The notes beneath the pieces are model-generated. The model saw nothing but the letters and a program-made list of their open reading frames with translations, ran no database searches and was not told where the DNA came from. From the NCBI RefSeq assembly GCF_003751085.1, contig NZ_RJJY01000001.1:496001-560000 (forward strand): a stretch of 64,000 bases of DNA. Direction: 5' to 3'. Both the position numbers and the translations under genes were made by a program. Origin of the DNA: Micromonospora sp. Llam0 (GTDB lineage: Bacteria; Actinomycetota; Actinomycetes; Mycobacteriales; Micromonosporaceae). This document shows, one piece after another, positions 1-9,176 of this stretch. Within the stretch, counting starts at the first letter, position 1; the number at the start of each line of letters is the position of its first letter.

Positions 1-101
1 ACTTCGGCGAACCGGGTACGGTCGACGATGTGCTCGCTGCGGAATCCTGGGCGCGAGCCCGGGCGCAGGAGCTGATCGGTGCGTCGGCGGAGGGAGCTTG
101 A
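1..101 (+). CDS. dxr: 1-deoxy-D-xylulose 5-phosphate reductoisomerase, C-terminal end (5' partial)
   Basis: Only the last 32 codons are in the window, in frame from base 3, ending with TGA at 99-101. The visible residues include FGEPGTVDDVLAAESWAR and then a short Ala-rich tail. The fragment alone is too short for a firm family call. The identification rests mainly on position: in Mycobacterium and Streptomyces dxr, the site-2 protease gene and ispG are consecutive, and the helical C-terminal end of Dxr has this character. Dxr makes 2-C-methyl-D-erythritol 4-phosphate in the MEP isoprenoid pathway, the same pathway as ispG downstream. The stop overlaps the next ATG by one base (TGATG), so translation is probably coupled. 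Confidence 0.7.
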   Translation, partial: FGEPGTVDDVLAAESWARARAQELIGASAEGA

Positions 102-1348
102 TGGCGTACCTGCTCGGGGTGGTTCTCTTCGCCCTCGCGATTCTCATCTCGGTCAGCCTGCACGAGGCCGGTCACATGGTGACCGCGAAGAAGTTCGGGA
201 TGAAGGTGACCCGGTACTTCGTCGGTTTCGGCCCGACCATCTGGTCGTTCCGGCGCGGTGAGACCGAGTACGGACTCAAGGCCATCCCGTTGGGTGGCTT
301 CTGCAAGATCGTCGGCATGACCCCGCAGGACGACGACGTGTCACCCGCCGACGAGTCCCGGGTGATGTGGCGTTTCCCGGTGTGGAAGCGGACCGTGGTG
401 ATGTCCGCCGGGTCGGTGACCCACTTCGGGCTGGCGATCGTCGCGCTCTGGCTGGCGGCAGTCTTCATGGGCCTGCCGAACCCGGACTTCCCCGCCACCG
501 AGGAGCAGGCCCGCCAGGAGCCGGCGGTGGTCGCGGTCACCGACTGCGTGGTGGTCGAGTACGTGGCCCGCGCCTGCGAGGCCGGCGACCCGGCCAGCCC
601 GGCCGCGCAGGCGGGCCTGCGTGACGGTGACCGGATCCTCGCGGTGAGCGGCACCCCGGTCGACACCTGGGGTGACATGCTGCAGGCGATCCGGGGTGCC
701 GATCCGGGGCCGGCGACCGTCCGCTACGAGCGGGACGGGACGACCGGCACCGTCGAGGCGGAGCTCGCCGCCGTGCAGCGCCCCGAGCTGGGCACCGACG
801 AAGGCCCGCTGAGCACGGTCGCCGCGCTCGGCGTCGGGCTGCGGATCGAGAAGCCGGGCATGGTGACGTACGGGCCGATCGAGGCGTTCGGCGCGACCGG
901 CGACTACCTGCGCCAGATGGCGGTCGGCACGGTCGAGGCGATGATGCGGATCCCGGAGAAGATCCCGGCGCTGTGGGCGTCGATCACCGGCGCGGAGCGC
1001 GACATCGACACCCCGATCAGCGTGGTCGGCGCCAGCCGGCTCGGCGGGGAGGCGGTGGCCAACGACGCGTGGGAGCTGTTCGTGCTGCTGTTCATCTCGC
1101 TGAACTTCTTCGTCGGGGTGTTCAACCTGCTGCCGCTGCTGCCACTGGACGGCGGGCACATCGCGATCGCCTGGTTCGAGAAGGCTCGGTCCTGGCTGTA
1201 CGCGGTGCTTGGCCGGCCCGATCCGGGGCGGGTCGACTATTTCAAACTGATGCCAGTCACGTACGCGGTTCTGCTGATCGGTGGCGCGTTCACGCTGCTG
1301 ACCATCACCGCGGACGTGGTCAACCCGATCACGCTGTTCTCGAGGTGA
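101..1348 (+). CDS. rip1: RIP/M50 site-2 membrane zinc metalloprotease (RseP/Rip1-like)
   Basis: This 415-residue intramembrane protease cleaves substrates such as anti-sigma factors within the membrane. The first transmembrane helix carries the HExxH zinc site, HEAGH at residues 21-25, and the third zinc ligand is in LDG at residues 349-351 (PLLPLDGGH) in the C-terminal membrane core. A PDZ-like segment (AAQAGLRDGDRILAVSG) lies near residues 165-210. Length and domain order fit the actinobacterial Rip1 type. I chose ATG at 101 over the in-frame TTG at 98 because it makes the TGATG overlap with dxr. Only 8 bases separate its stop from ispG, so the three genes probably form one operon. Confidence 0.93.
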   Translation: MAYLLGVVLFALAILISVSLHEAGHMVTAKKFGMKVTRYFVGFGPTIWSFRRGETEYGLKAIPLGGFCKIVGMTPQDDDVSPADESRVMWRFPVWKRTVVMSAGSVTHFGLAIVALWLAAVFMGLPNPDFPATEEQARQEPAVVAVTDCVVVEYVARACEAGDPASPAAQAGLRDGDRILAVSGTPVDTWGDMLQAIRGADPGPATVRYERDGTTGTVEAELAAVQRPELGTDEGPLSTVAALGVGLRIEKPGMVTYGPIEAFGATGDYLRQMAVGTVEAMMRIPEKIPALWASITGAERDIDTPISVVGASRLGGEAVANDAWELFVLLFISLNFFVGVFNLLPLLPLDGGHIAIAWFEKARSWLYAVLGRPDPGRVDYFKLMPVTYAVLLIGGAFTLLTITADVVNPITLFSR

Positions 1349-1356
1349 GTTGAGAA

Positions 1357-2529
1357 GTGACCGCTGTCAGTCTGGGCATGCCCGCAGTGCCGCCGCCGCC
1401 GTTGGCGCCGCGCCGGGTCAGCCGGCAGATCATGGTCGGTCCGGTGCCGGTGGGTGGCGGTGCGCCGGTCTCCGTACAGTCGATGACCACCACGGTGACC
1501 TCGGATGTCAACGCCACGCTGCAGCAGATCGCCGAGCTGACCGCGTCCGGCTGCCAGATCGTGCGGGTCGCCGTGCCGTCGCAGGACGACGCGGACGCGT
1601 TGCCGACGATCGCCCGCAAGTCGCAGATCCCGGTGATCGCCGACATCCATTTCCAGCCGAAGTACGTCTTCGCGGCGATCGACGCCGGCTGCGCGGCGGT
1701 GCGGGTCAACCCGGGCAACATCCGGCAGTTCGACGACAAGGTTGCCGAGATCGCCAAGGCGGCGTCGGCGGCCGGGACGCCGATCCGGATCGGCGTCAAC
1801 GCCGGTTCGCTGGACAAGCGGTTGCTGGCCAAGCACGGCAAGGCGACCGCCGAGGCACTGGTCGAGTCGGCGCTGTGGGAGTGCTCGCTGTTCGAGGAGC
1901 ACGACTTCCGGGACATCAAGATCTCGGTCAAGCACAACGACCCGGTGGTGATGATCCGGGCGTACCGGTTGCTGGCGCAGCAGTGCGACTACCCGCTGCA
2001 CCTCGGGGTGACCGAGGCCGGCCCGGCGTTCCAGGGCACGGTCAAGTCGGCGGTGGCGTTCGGCGCGCTGCTGGCCGAGGGGATCGGCGACACCATCCGG
2101 GTGTCACTGTCCGCGCCGCCGGTGGAGGAGATCAAGGTCGGTACGGCGATCCTGGAGTCGCTCGGGTTGCGTGAGCGTGGCCTGGAGATCGTTTCCTGCC
2201 CGTCCTGTGGACGGGCGCAGGTGGACGTGTACACCCTCGCCGACCAGGTGACCGCCGCGCTGGACGGGTTCCCGGCACCGTTGCGGGTGGCGGTGATGGG
2301 TTGCGTGGTGAACGGGCCGGGTGAGGCACGGGAGGCCGATCTCGGGGTGGCGTCCGGCAACGGCAAGGGCCAGATCTTCGTCAAGGGCGAAGTGATCAAG
2401 ACGGTGCCGGAGTCGCAGATCGTGGAGACCCTGGTGGAGGAGGCGCTGCGGATCGCCGACGAGATGGGCGCCGAGTTGCCGGCGGAGATGCGTGACCTTC
2501 TCCCCGGGCCGACGGTCACGGTGCACTGA
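1357..2529 (+). CDS. ispG: 4-hydroxy-3-methylbut-2-enyl diphosphate synthase (GcpE/IspG)
   Basis: IspG is the [4Fe-4S] enzyme that reductively opens methylerythritol cyclodiphosphate to HMBPP in the MEP pathway. The 390-residue protein has the N-terminal TIM barrel ([17 protein letters not shown], then [18 protein letters not shown] and VRVNPGNI). The cluster ligands are C281 and C284 ([10 protein letters not shown]), C316 (CVVNGPGE) and E323. The GTG start at 1357 follows the protease stop by 8 bases and has a weak GAG-rich leader. Length matches bacterial two-domain IspG. A strong hairpin terminator follows at 2569-2605. The GNAT gene that usually comes next in actinobacteria is found only at 49.2 kb. 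Confidence 0.97.
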   Translation: MTAVSLGMPAVPPPPLAPRRVSRQIMVGPVPVGGGAPVSVQSMTTTVTSDVNATLQQIAELTASGCQIVRVAVPSQDDADALPTIARKSQIPVIADIHFQPKYVFAAIDAGCAAVRVNPGNIRQFDDKVAEIAKAASAAGTPIRIGVNAGSLDKRLLAKHGKATAEALVESALWECSLFEEHDFRDIKISVKHNDPVVMIRAYRLLAQQCDYPLHLGVTEAGPAFQGTVKSAVAFGALLAEGIGDTIRVSLSAPPVEEIKVGTAILESLGLRERGLEIVSCPSCGRAQVDVYTLADQVTAALDGFPAPLRVAVMGCVVNGPGEAREADLGVASGNGKGQIFVKGEVIKTVPESQIVETLVEEALRIADEMGAELPAEMRDLLPGPTVTVH

Positions 2530-2568
2530 GGCGTGACGCGCGCCGGCCCGGGGCCGGTTGTTGTTTCT

Positions 2569-2605
2569 GATCCCGCTGGCGGACGTCGAATCCGCCAGCG
2601 GGATC
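2569..2605 (+). terminator. Rho-independent-like terminator after ispG
   Basis: A perfect 15-bp stem, GATCCCGCTGGCGGA at 2569-2583 and its complement at 2591-2605, encloses a 7-nt loop and is followed by TTCTGTG. There is no long U tract, as is common in actinomycetes. It closes the dxr-rip-ispG unit and marks the left edge of the accessory region. Confidence 0.85.
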
Positions 2606-2691
2606 TTCTGTGCTGGTCAGGGGGCCTATACGGGTATCGGCTGGTCGGCCGGGGCAGGCCACCGCCCGGTGTTCACATCGGCCTGCGCCGA

Positions 2692-2721
2692 TTGACAAAG
2701 TTTAGACTCCCGACTTAGTCT
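2692..2721 (+). promoter_or_regulatory. Putative promoter and operator-like repeat before the cellulase gene
   Basis: TTGACA at 2692-2697 is a perfect -35 consensus, followed after about 17 bases by a weak -10 candidate (TTAGTC, 2715-2720). The spacer contains a small inverted repeat, AGACT at 2704-2708 and AGTCT at 2717-2721, placed where a repressor would block the polymerase. The AAAGTTT segment at 2697-2703 recalls glycan-regulator boxes of actinomycetes. This is pattern matching only; no start site is known. Confidence 0.45.
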
Positions 2722-2813
2722 GCGGCCACTTCGCTGGTGCTGGCTGCTCGTTGCGACCGCCGGTGCCCGTCCCTCCGTGCCTGACCCGCAGGCACCCCAC
2801 GGCGAGGAGCGAC

Positions 2814-4973
2814 ATGACTCAACAGACAACGACGGCTCGCGGCAGACGGTGGCGTGCCGGCCTGATCGCCGGCGGTGTGACCGCCGCACTGGTCGGCGGT
2901 AGCGTCGCCGTCGCGGCCAGCGCGCACGCGGCTGCCGGCTGCCGGGTGGTCTACTCGGCACCCGCCCAGTGGCCCGGCGGCTTCACCGCCAACGTCAACG
3001 TCACCAACCTGGGCGACCCGATCAACGGTTGGCAGCTGACCTGGGCCTTCCCGTCCGGACAGCAGGTCACCCAGGCATGGAACGCCACCGTCACCAGCTC
3101 GGGTAGCCAGGTCACCGCGACCAACGTCAGCTACAACGCTGACCTCGGCACCAACGCGACCGTCTCGTTCGGCTTCAACGGTTCCTGGTCGGGCAGCAAC
3201 ACCGCGCCGACGTCGTTCGCGCTCAACGGTGTCACCTGCACCGGCAGCGTCGGACCCACCACGCCGCCACCGACCGACCCGCCGTCGCCGACGGTGCCGC
3301 CGACCACCGCACCGCCGACCACCGCGCCGCCGTCCCCGACGCCGACCGCGACCCCGCGTCCGCCGGGCGACCCGCAGGACGTCGTCGACGCGATGCAGCC
3401 GGGCTGGAACCTGGGCAACACCCTCGACGCGACCGGCGACAACGTCGGCGGCAGCGGCGAGACCTCATGGGGCAACCCGCTGGTCACCCGGGACCTGATC
3501 CGCACCATCAAGTCGCAGGGCTTCAACAGCATCCGGATCCCGACGACCTGGACGCACCACCACGGTGGCGCACCCAACTACACCATCGACCCCAGCAGGC
3601 TCGCCCGGGTGAAGCAGATCGTCGACTGGGCCCTCGCCGAGGACCTGTACGTGATGATCAACCTGCACCACGACTCGTGGCAGTGGATCAACACGATGCC
3701 CAGCAACCGCACCGGCGTCCTGGCCCGCTACTCGGCGCTGTGGACCCAGCTGGCCGACACCTTCCGGGACTCGTCGCCGAAGCTGCACTTCGAGAGCGTC
3801 AACGAGCCACAGTTCAGCAACAGCTCCGGCGACGCGCAGAACGCCCAGCTGCTCGACGAGCTGAACCGCAGGTTCCACCAGATCGTCCGGGACTCCGGCG
3901 GCAACAACGCCACCCGGATTCTCATCCTGCCGACCCTGCACACCTCGTCCGACCAGGCCCGGCTCGACGAGCTCGCCAGCACGTTCACCGCGCTGGACGA
4001 CCCCAACCTGATCGCCACGGTGCACTACTACGGGTACTGGCCGTTCAGCGTCAACGTCGCGGGCGGCTACCGGTTCGACGCCACCGCCCAGCAGGACGTG
4101 ATCGACTCGCTCAACCGGGTACAGAACACCTTCGTCTCCCGGGGCATCCCGGTCGTCATCGGCGAGTTCGGTCTGCTCGGCTTCGACCGGCACACCGGCA
4201 CCATCCAGCAGGGCGAGAAGCTGAAGTTCTTCGAGTTCTTCGGCTACCACACCCGGACCCGAGGCATCGCCACCCAGCTGTGGGACAACGGCCAGCACCT
4301 CGGCCGGACCAGTTTCCAGTGGAGTGACCCGGAGCTGATCGCCCAGATCAAGTCGGCCTGGACCACCCGTTCCGGCACCGCGGCCAGCGACATGATCTTC
4401 GTGCCGCGGACCGGCGGCGTCACCGCCAAGACCCTCGCGTTGAACCTCAACGGGCTGACCTTCCAGGGGCTGCGGCAGGGCAGCACCGAACTGGTCCGGG
4501 GGACCGACTACACGGTCAGCGGCAACCAGTTGACGCTGCCCGCGTCCACCGTCACCCGCCTGGTCGGCAACCGGGCGTACGGGGTGAACGCCACCCTGCA
4601 CGCCCGCTTTTCGTCCGGCGTGCCATGGCGGATCAACATCATCTCGTCCGATCCGCCGGTACTGGCCAACGCGAGCGGCACCACTTCCTCGTTCGACATC
4701 CCGACGACCTTCCGTGGTGATCAACTGGCCACCATGGAGGCGCGGTACGCGGACGGTTCCAACGCCGGCCCGCACAACTGGACGTCGTACAAGGAGTTCG
4801 ACGTCACCTTCCGTCCGAACTACGCCGCGAACACCATCACTTTGACGTCGGACTTCTTCGCCGAGGTCAACGACGGCTCCCCGGTGACGCTCACCTTCCA
4901 CTTCTGGAGCGGCACGACGGTCACCTACACCGTCGTGCGTAACGGCTCGGCGGTGACCGGCACCACCTCGTAA
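2814..4973 (+). CDS. Secreted modular cellulase/xyloglucanase-type GH5 (CBM2 - GH5 - CBM_X2 - CBM46)
   Basis: The 719-residue secreted endo-beta-1,4-glucanase has a signal peptide with an Arg-rich start and cleavage near residue 40 (SAHAAAG). A family 2 cellulose-binding module spans about 43-143 and a Pro/Thr linker about 144-187. The GH5 barrel (187-520) contains PGWNLGNTLDATG, the acid/base Glu331 in ESVNEPQ and the nucleophile Glu451 in VIGEFGLLGFD. An Ig-like CBM_X2 and a CBM46-like module follow. The GH5-X2-CBM46 arrangement and the NLGNTLDA/ETSWGNP motifs resemble subfamily GH5_4, which acts on cellulose, xyloglucan and mixed-linkage glucan. I chose ATG at 2814 over an upstream in-frame start because GGCGAGGAGC precedes it and the signal peptide begins there. 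It is flanked by terminators, so it is probably monocistronic. Confidence 0.92.
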   Translation: MTQQTTTARGRRWRAGLIAGGVTAALVGGSVAVAASAHAAAGCRVVYSAPAQWPGGFTANVNVTNLGDPINGWQLTWAFPSGQQVTQAWNATVTSSGSQVTATNVSYNADLGTNATVSFGFNGSWSGSNTAPTSFALNGVTCTGSVGPTTPPPTDPPSPTVPPTTAPPTTAPPSPTPTATPRPPGDPQDVVDAMQPGWNLGNTLDATGDNVGGSGETSWGNPLVTRDLIRTIKSQGFNSIRIPTTWTHHHGGAPNYTIDPSRLARVKQIVDWALAEDLYVMINLHHDSWQWINTMPSNRTGVLARYSALWTQLADTFRDSSPKLHFESVNEPQFSNSSGDAQNAQLLDELNRRFHQIVRDSGGNNATRILILPTLHTSSDQARLDELASTFTALDDPNLIATVHYYGYWPFSVNVAGGYRFDATAQQDVIDSLNRVQNTFVSRGIPVVIGEFGLLGFDRHTGTIQQGEKLKFFEFFGYHTRTRGIATQLWDNGQHLGRTSFQWSDPELIAQIKSAWTTRSGTAASDMIFVPRTGGVTAKTLALNLNGLTFQGLRQGSTELVRGTDYTVSGNQLTLPASTVTRLVGNRAYGVNATLHARFSSGVPWRINIISSDPPVLANASGTTSSFDIPTTFRGDQLATMEARYADGSNAGPHNWTSYKEFDVTFRPNYAANTITLTSDFFAEVNDGSPVTLTFHFWSGTTVTYTVVRNGSAVTGTTS

Positions 4974-4989
4974 CATCCCTCCGGTACCC

Positions 4990-5022
4990 GGTGGGTGCCG
5001 CCGACACCCGGCGGCACCCACC
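4990..5022 (+). terminator. Terminator after the cellulase gene
   Basis: A perfect 13-bp stem, GGTGGGTGCCGCC at 4990-5002 and its complement at 5010-5022, surrounds a 7-nt loop, starting 17 bases after the cellulase stop. It is a GC-rich hairpin without a U tract. Confidence 0.8.
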
Positions 5023-5076
5023 GGCCCGGCACCCAGCAGAGCCGGAATTCGCTGGCCGTACCGAAGCAGTCCGTCG

Positions 5077-5625
5077 ATGATGGCCGACATGACGATCGAC
5101 ATGTTCACCGATCCGGACGCCGACCCCCGAACCGATCCGCCGGTGCTCGGCGACGAGCGGGCCACCCTTACCGGGTTCCTCGACTGGCACCGCCGGACCC
5201 TGGAGCTCAAGTGCGGCGCACTCGACCCACAGCAGTTGGCCCGGCGGTCGGTGCCGCCGTCGGCGCTGTCGCTGCTCGGTCTGGTCCGGCACCTCGCCGA
5301 TGTGGAACGGTACTGGTTCCGGCAGGTGATGGCCGGCGAGGACGCGCCGCCCCGCTTCTACTCCGAGGCCGCGCCCAACGACGACTTCGACGCTGCCGTC
5401 GCAGACCCGGCGGCGGTTACCCAGGCGTGGAAGGCGTGGCGGGAGGAGGTCGAGTACGCCCGGCGTTTCGTCGCCGACGCCGCCGGACTGGACGTCACCG
5501 GCTCGGGCCGGCGTGGCCCGATTTCGCTGCGCTGGGTGCTGACCCACATGATCGAGGAGTACGCCCGGCACAACGGCCACGCCGACCTGTTGCGGGAATG
5601 CGTCGACGGGGCGGTCGGCCAGTAG
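5077..5625 (+). CDS. DinB/DUF664-family protein (putative mycothiol-dependent transferase fold)
   Basis: The 182-residue cytosolic four-helix-bundle protein belongs to the DinB/DUF664 group. The three metal-binding histidine positions of the fold are visible in LVRHLADVERYW and in HMIEEYARHNGHADLLRE near the C-terminus. Actinobacterial members include mycothiol-dependent enzymes such as maleylpyruvate isomerase relatives and stress-induced proteins, but the substrate cannot be told from sequence. The conserved core begins at LGDERATLTGFLDWHR, about residue 25. ATGs at 5077, 5080, 5089 and 5101 could all start it, and none has a strong ribosome-binding site. It converges on the LtrA gene, with about 40 bases between the stops. 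Confidence 0.8.
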   Translation: MMADMTIDMFTDPDADPRTDPPVLGDERATLTGFLDWHRRTLELKCGALDPQQLARRSVPPSALSLLGLVRHLADVERYWFRQVMAGEDAPPRFYSEAAPNDDFDAAVADPAAVTQAWKAWREEVEYARRFVADAAGLDVTGSGRRGPISLRWVLTHMIEEYARHNGHADLLRECVDGAVGQ

Positions 5626-5668
5626 AGGTCGCCGGTCCACGGCCGACCGCCCGTCGAAGGACAGCGGG

Positions 5669-8143
5669 TCAGCGGGTCGGCGGGGGCGGCCGGGTCCGCA
5701 GATCGCCGACCCGCAGGAACTCGGCAGCCGCCGAGATCAGCCCGAACACGGTCAGCGCAGGCAGCGTCCAGACGGCGGGCAGTGCGGCGGTCGGGAACGC
5801 CAGCACGATGACCACGACGGCGCTGACGATTCGGTACCAGCTGAGCGCGCGCCAGGTCCGCCACCAGTACACCTGGTTGGCGAGCAGATAGAACCCCACC
5901 CCCCAGTAGAAGGCGTAGTGGCCGAACCGGATGCCGGTCTCATCGTGCGGCACGACGGCCTGATGCAGGCCGTACGCGATCAGGATGATGCAGGCGACCA
6001 TCGGCAGGTGCAGGTAGGTGAACCCGTCCCGGGCGAGTTTGGCCCGGTCGACGCCGGCCCGCGCCTCCAGGGCGAGGCGGGCCGAGTCGATCGTGGTGAA
6101 GTACGGCCACCAGAGAGCGCCGACGGCGACCGCCGCCGTGACGACGATGACCATGACGGTGGTGGAGACCGGCTGGTCCGCGACGGCCAGACCGACCGAG
6201 ATGATCGTCTCGCCGAACGCGATCAGCATGATCAGCGCGTACCGGTCCACCCAGTGCCGGGTGGAGCGGGGCCGCCAGGAGTCCACCCCGGTGGGGTAGC
6301 TGCCGGCGAGTTGGATGGTGAGCGCGGCGACCCAGAGCAGCGTGACGGCCGGGGTCCCGGCCAGCCGGTCGGACGTCGCCAACTCCACCACGGCGAACCC
6401 GGCGAGCAGCAGCAATGCGGCCGTGGACGGGACGGCGTTCTGCCGTGCGAGCGCCCGGAGCACCGGCTCGGTGCGCGACGCCTGCAGGATCAGCACGGTC
6501 TGCATGAGCTGGGCGGCGAGATAGCAGGCGACGATGATCAGCGAACCGGGCAGACTGCCCGGGGCCGGCTCGAACGCCTGCGGGGTGGCGATGCCGATCA
6601 CCAGGATCGAGGCGGCGATGCCGACCGTGGTGAACCGGACCAGGACCGTCTCGTTGCGGACCGCGTTGGTGAGCCAGGAGTAGGAGGTCCAGGCCCACCA
6701 CAGCAGCGCCAGCAGGGTCAGCCCTCGGACGATGCCCAAAGCCGAGGCGTTACGGGTCATCAGCGTGGTGACCTGAATGAACGCGAAGACGAAGACCAGG
6801 TCGAGGAAGAGCTCCCGGGGGGTGACCCCGTGTAGCCGGGACGTCTCGGACTCGGCCAGCCGGTGCAGTTGAGTGTGCCGGCGGTGGAACAGTGTCCGGT
6901 CGGCGATCAGCATCGCCACGACACCGACGGCCAGCAGTGCCAACGCGCCCAACGCCGAGACCTGAGTGGCTACCGGGAGCAAGCCCAGCAGCAGGGCGAT
7001 ACCGAGGATCGGGCTGCGGCCGAGCAGGCGTCCGGACAGCCATTCGAAGGCGACCAGCGCCAGCAGATAGAGCAGCACCCCGCCGTACATGATGACCACC
7101 TCGGCGGTGGTCCAGGGGTGTTCGGAGCCGCCGGGCATGGTGATGATCGCATGCTTGAGCCCGAGGGCGAAGAAGATCAGCCCACCGATCATCGGCAGGT
7201 GCAGGCCGCTGTACACGTCCCGGGCCATCCGGGTCTGGTCGACGCCGGATCGCCGGGAGAGAGCATGTTCGGCGAGGATCTTGGCGAGGTCGAAGTAGGT
7301 CCACCACAGGGCGGAGACGACGACCAGGCCGAGCGTGGCGGCGGCGAGCAACGGCCAGGTGACCTGGATGTCGGCACCGACCCCACCGCCCGTGCCGATC
7401 GAAATGATCGTCTCGCCGAGCGCGATCAGGACGATCAGCGCGTGCCGTTCGGCCAGGTGCCACGGGGAGACGATCTGCCAGCTGCCCCGGCCGACCGCGG
7501 TCAGCACCACGAAGTCGATGGCCAGGGCCAGGGCAAACAGCACCAGCCGTACCAGGTCGGCGTCGAACCGGGCCGGTAGGTGCGGCGGCAGCAGCGCGGA
7601 GGTCAGCAGCACCGACGCGGACGCGGCGAGCGTCAACCAGGCGATCGCGGCCGGCCGTCGGCCGGCCGGACCTTCCGACCAGCGGGACCGGGTGAGGACC
7701 GCGAGCACGCTGACCCGGATCGCCAGGTAGCCGACCACCACGATGACCGGTCCGGGCAGTCTGCCCGGCAGGTCGACGAACGTCTCTGGTACGGATACGC
7801 CGATCACCAGCAGGACGGTGGCGATGCAGGCCGCCATCAGTGGCATGCCGCCCCGGTCCAGGTGGACGACGTTGCCGAGCCAGACGAACGGGGTCCAGCA
7901 GTGCCAGAGCAGCAGGATCACCAGAACCCCGCGGAGCATGCCGACCGCAGTCAGATCGGCCGCCATCAAGTTGGTGACCTTCAGAAAAGCGAACACGAAG
8001 AACAGGTCGACGAACAGCTCCATCCAGCTGACGTCGCCGGCGACCAGCGGATTCCGGCGCACCAGGCGGAGACCGCCGGCGGTCGGATGCGGGTGCGGGC
8101 TGTCGTCGTGCACGCCCCAACTCTGGCAACCAGCGCCCCGCAC
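5669..8143 (-). CDS. Double-length LtrA (low temperature requirement A) membrane protein, tandem duplication
   Basis: LtrA-family proteins are usually about 370-420 residues; this one has 824 because two complete LtrA units are fused head to tail. The family motif occurs twice: SWMELFVDLFFVFAF near residue 40 and RELFLDLVFVFAFIQ near residue 441. Each half also has a matching internal motif, ERHALIVLIALGETIIS and DRYALIMLIAFGETIIS, and about ten predicted membrane helices. LtrA was named from a Listeria cold-growth mutant; its molecular role is unknown. The start is uncertain: ATG at 8143 or the GTG nine codons later (VHDDSPHP). It lies 51 bases after the GntR gene on the same strand and may share its transcript. 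Confidence 0.88.
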   Translation of the reverse strand: MRGAGCQSWGVHDDSPHPHPTAGGLRLVRRNPLVAGDVSWMELFVDLFFVFAFLKVTNLMAADLTAVGMLRGVLVILLLWHCWTPFVWLGNVVHLDRGGMPLMAACIATVLLVIGVSVPETFVDLPGRLPGPVIVVVGYLAIRVSVLAVLTRSRWSEGPAGRRPAAIAWLTLAASASVLLTSALLPPHLPARFDADLVRLVLFALALAIDFVVLTAVGRGSWQIVSPWHLAERHALIVLIALGETIISIGTGGGVGADIQVTWPLLAAATLGLVVVSALWWTYFDLAKILAEHALSRRSGVDQTRMARDVYSGLHLPMIGGLIFFALGLKHAIITMPGGSEHPWTTAEVVIMYGGVLLYLLALVAFEWLSGRLLGRSPILGIALLLGLLPVATQVSALGALALLAVGVVAMLIADRTLFHRRHTQLHRLAESETSRLHGVTPRELFLDLVFVFAFIQVTTLMTRNASALGIVRGLTLLALLWWAWTSYSWLTNAVRNETVLVRFTTVGIAASILVIGIATPQAFEPAPGSLPGSLIIVACYLAAQLMQTVLILQASRTEPVLRALARQNAVPSTAALLLLAGFAVVELATSDRLAGTPAVTLLWVAALTIQLAGSYPTGVDSWRPRSTRHWVDRYALIMLIAFGETIISVGLAVADQPVSTTVMVIVVTAAVAVGALWWPYFTTIDSARLALEARAGVDRAKLARDGFTYLHLPMVACIILIAYGLHQAVVPHDETGIRFGHYAFYWGVGFYLLANQVYWWRTWRALSWYRIVSAVVVIVLAFPTAALPAVWTLPALTVFGLISAAAEFLRVGDLRTRPPPPTR

Positions 8144-8194
8144 CGGAGCAGATCGCCGGAACCTCGACCGCCGGGCCGGTTCCGCCCGACCTGG

Positions 8195-8917
8195 TCAGCC
8201 GGGCGCCGTAGCGGGTGTGCCGCGTAGCGCCCGGAGCACGTCGGCGCGGGTGTGAAACACGTGGTCGTGGGCGATGCGTCCGGCGGTGGCCGCATCGCGC
8301 CGACGAATCGCGTCGACCATCTCGCCGTGTTCACGGAGCGAGTCGTCCCGGCGTTGCGGCGCAACGGTGGCGAAGTAGAACCGGGTCCGGATGCTGAGGG
8401 TCCGGACGAAGTCGATCAGGAACTGGTTCTGGGCACACTCGGCGACCGCTACGTGGAACACGGCGTTGATCTCGCCGAGAGCGAACGGATCGACGGCCGC
8501 CCGCTGCCGGCTGAGGATGCCGTCGAGCTGGTCCAACTGGGCCGAGGTACGTCGTTCGGCGGCGAGCACGGCGGCGTGTGACTCCAGCTGCAGACGTAGC
8601 TCGAACAGGTCGGCGAGTTCCTGTTCGGTGCGGGCCCGAACGAATGCGCCGAGGTGGGGGCGGGTGTCGATCCAGCCGGCGGCGTGCAGCGACCGGAGCG
8701 CCTCGCGGACCGGGATGTGGCTGACGCCGAGTTGTTTGGCCAGCGCCTCGGCGTTCAAATGGGTGCCGGGTGCCAGGACCCCGGCCAGGATCGCTTCTTC
8801 CAGCAGGTCCCGTACCTGGTCCCCGGTGTGTCCGGCCCGCTCGGTGCGGCGCAACGGGGGCAACGCGGCTATCCCGCCCGGCTCCGCGTGTCCGCCCGGT
8901 TCCACGTCAACGGTCAC
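8195..8917 (-). CDS. GntR-family transcriptional regulator, FadR/FCD type
   Basis: The 240-residue repressor-type protein has an N-terminal winged helix (GDQVRDLLEEAILAGVLAPG, then LAKQLGVSHIPVREALRSL) and an all-helical FCD effector domain from about residue 105. The GTG start at 8917 is preceded by GAGGAGC at good spacing. It is divergent from the ABC importer operon starting at 9177. Two palindromes sharing CCTATAGG lie between them, one close to each gene, which argues for autoregulation and control of the importer. FCD regulators respond to small carboxylates or amino acids; the ligand here is not predictable. Confidence 0.92.
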   Translation of the reverse strand: MTVDVEPGGHAEPGGIAALPPLRRTERAGHTGDQVRDLLEEAILAGVLAPGTHLNAEALAKQLGVSHIPVREALRSLHAAGWIDTRPHLGAFVRARTEQELADLFELRLQLESHAAVLAAERRTSAQLDQLDGILSRQRAAVDPFALGEINAVFHVAVAECAQNQFLIDFVRTLSIRTRFYFATVAPQRRDDSLREHGEMVDAIRRRDAATAGRIAHDHVFHTRADVLRALRGTPATAPG

Positions 8918-8968
8918 GGATGCTCCTCACGGCTGTGGGCCCCGTCGGGCGCCCAGTGCTACCCGAAC

Positions 8969-8976
8969 CCTATAGG
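8969..8976. promoter_or_regulatory. Putative GntR operator, gntR-proximal copy
   Basis: CCTATAGG forms an 8-bp perfect palindrome within CCCTATAGGA, about 52 bases upstream of the GntR start codon. The same core recurs in a longer palindrome before the importer operon. The AT-rich centre stands out in this GC-rich DNA. Binding is inferred from position and repetition only. Confidence 0.6.
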
Positions 8977-9131
8977 AACATCCGGAGCTGCCTCACTCGG
9001 TCGGTCCGAGATCGTCCCGGCGCTCCGGTCCCTCGCCCCCGCACCTCGGCCCCTCGCTCCGTGTTCTGACCCCTCGAACCGAGGTCTGACCGGCCCGTAA
9101 TGGGGTCGATACCTTGCGGAAACACCTCGGC

Positions 9132-9145
9132 CGTCCTATAGGACG
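9132..9145. promoter_or_regulatory. Putative GntR operator, importer-proximal copy
   Basis: CGTCCTATAGGACG is a perfect 14-bp palindrome ending 31 bases before the start codon of the binding-protein gene at 9177. It shares the CCTATAGG core with the site near gntR. A regulator bound here would sit over the probable promoter or transcription start of the ABC operon. Confidence 0.7.
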
Positions 9146-9176
9146 CAACAAGTTGCCTGATGATTGGGGAGCCGAT

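Noticed and set aside
3465..5210. 581-codon frame antisense to the cellulase gene
   Set aside because: Product is compositionally biased (Gly, Val, Arg) with no motif; the opposite strand encodes a clear modular GH5 enzyme.
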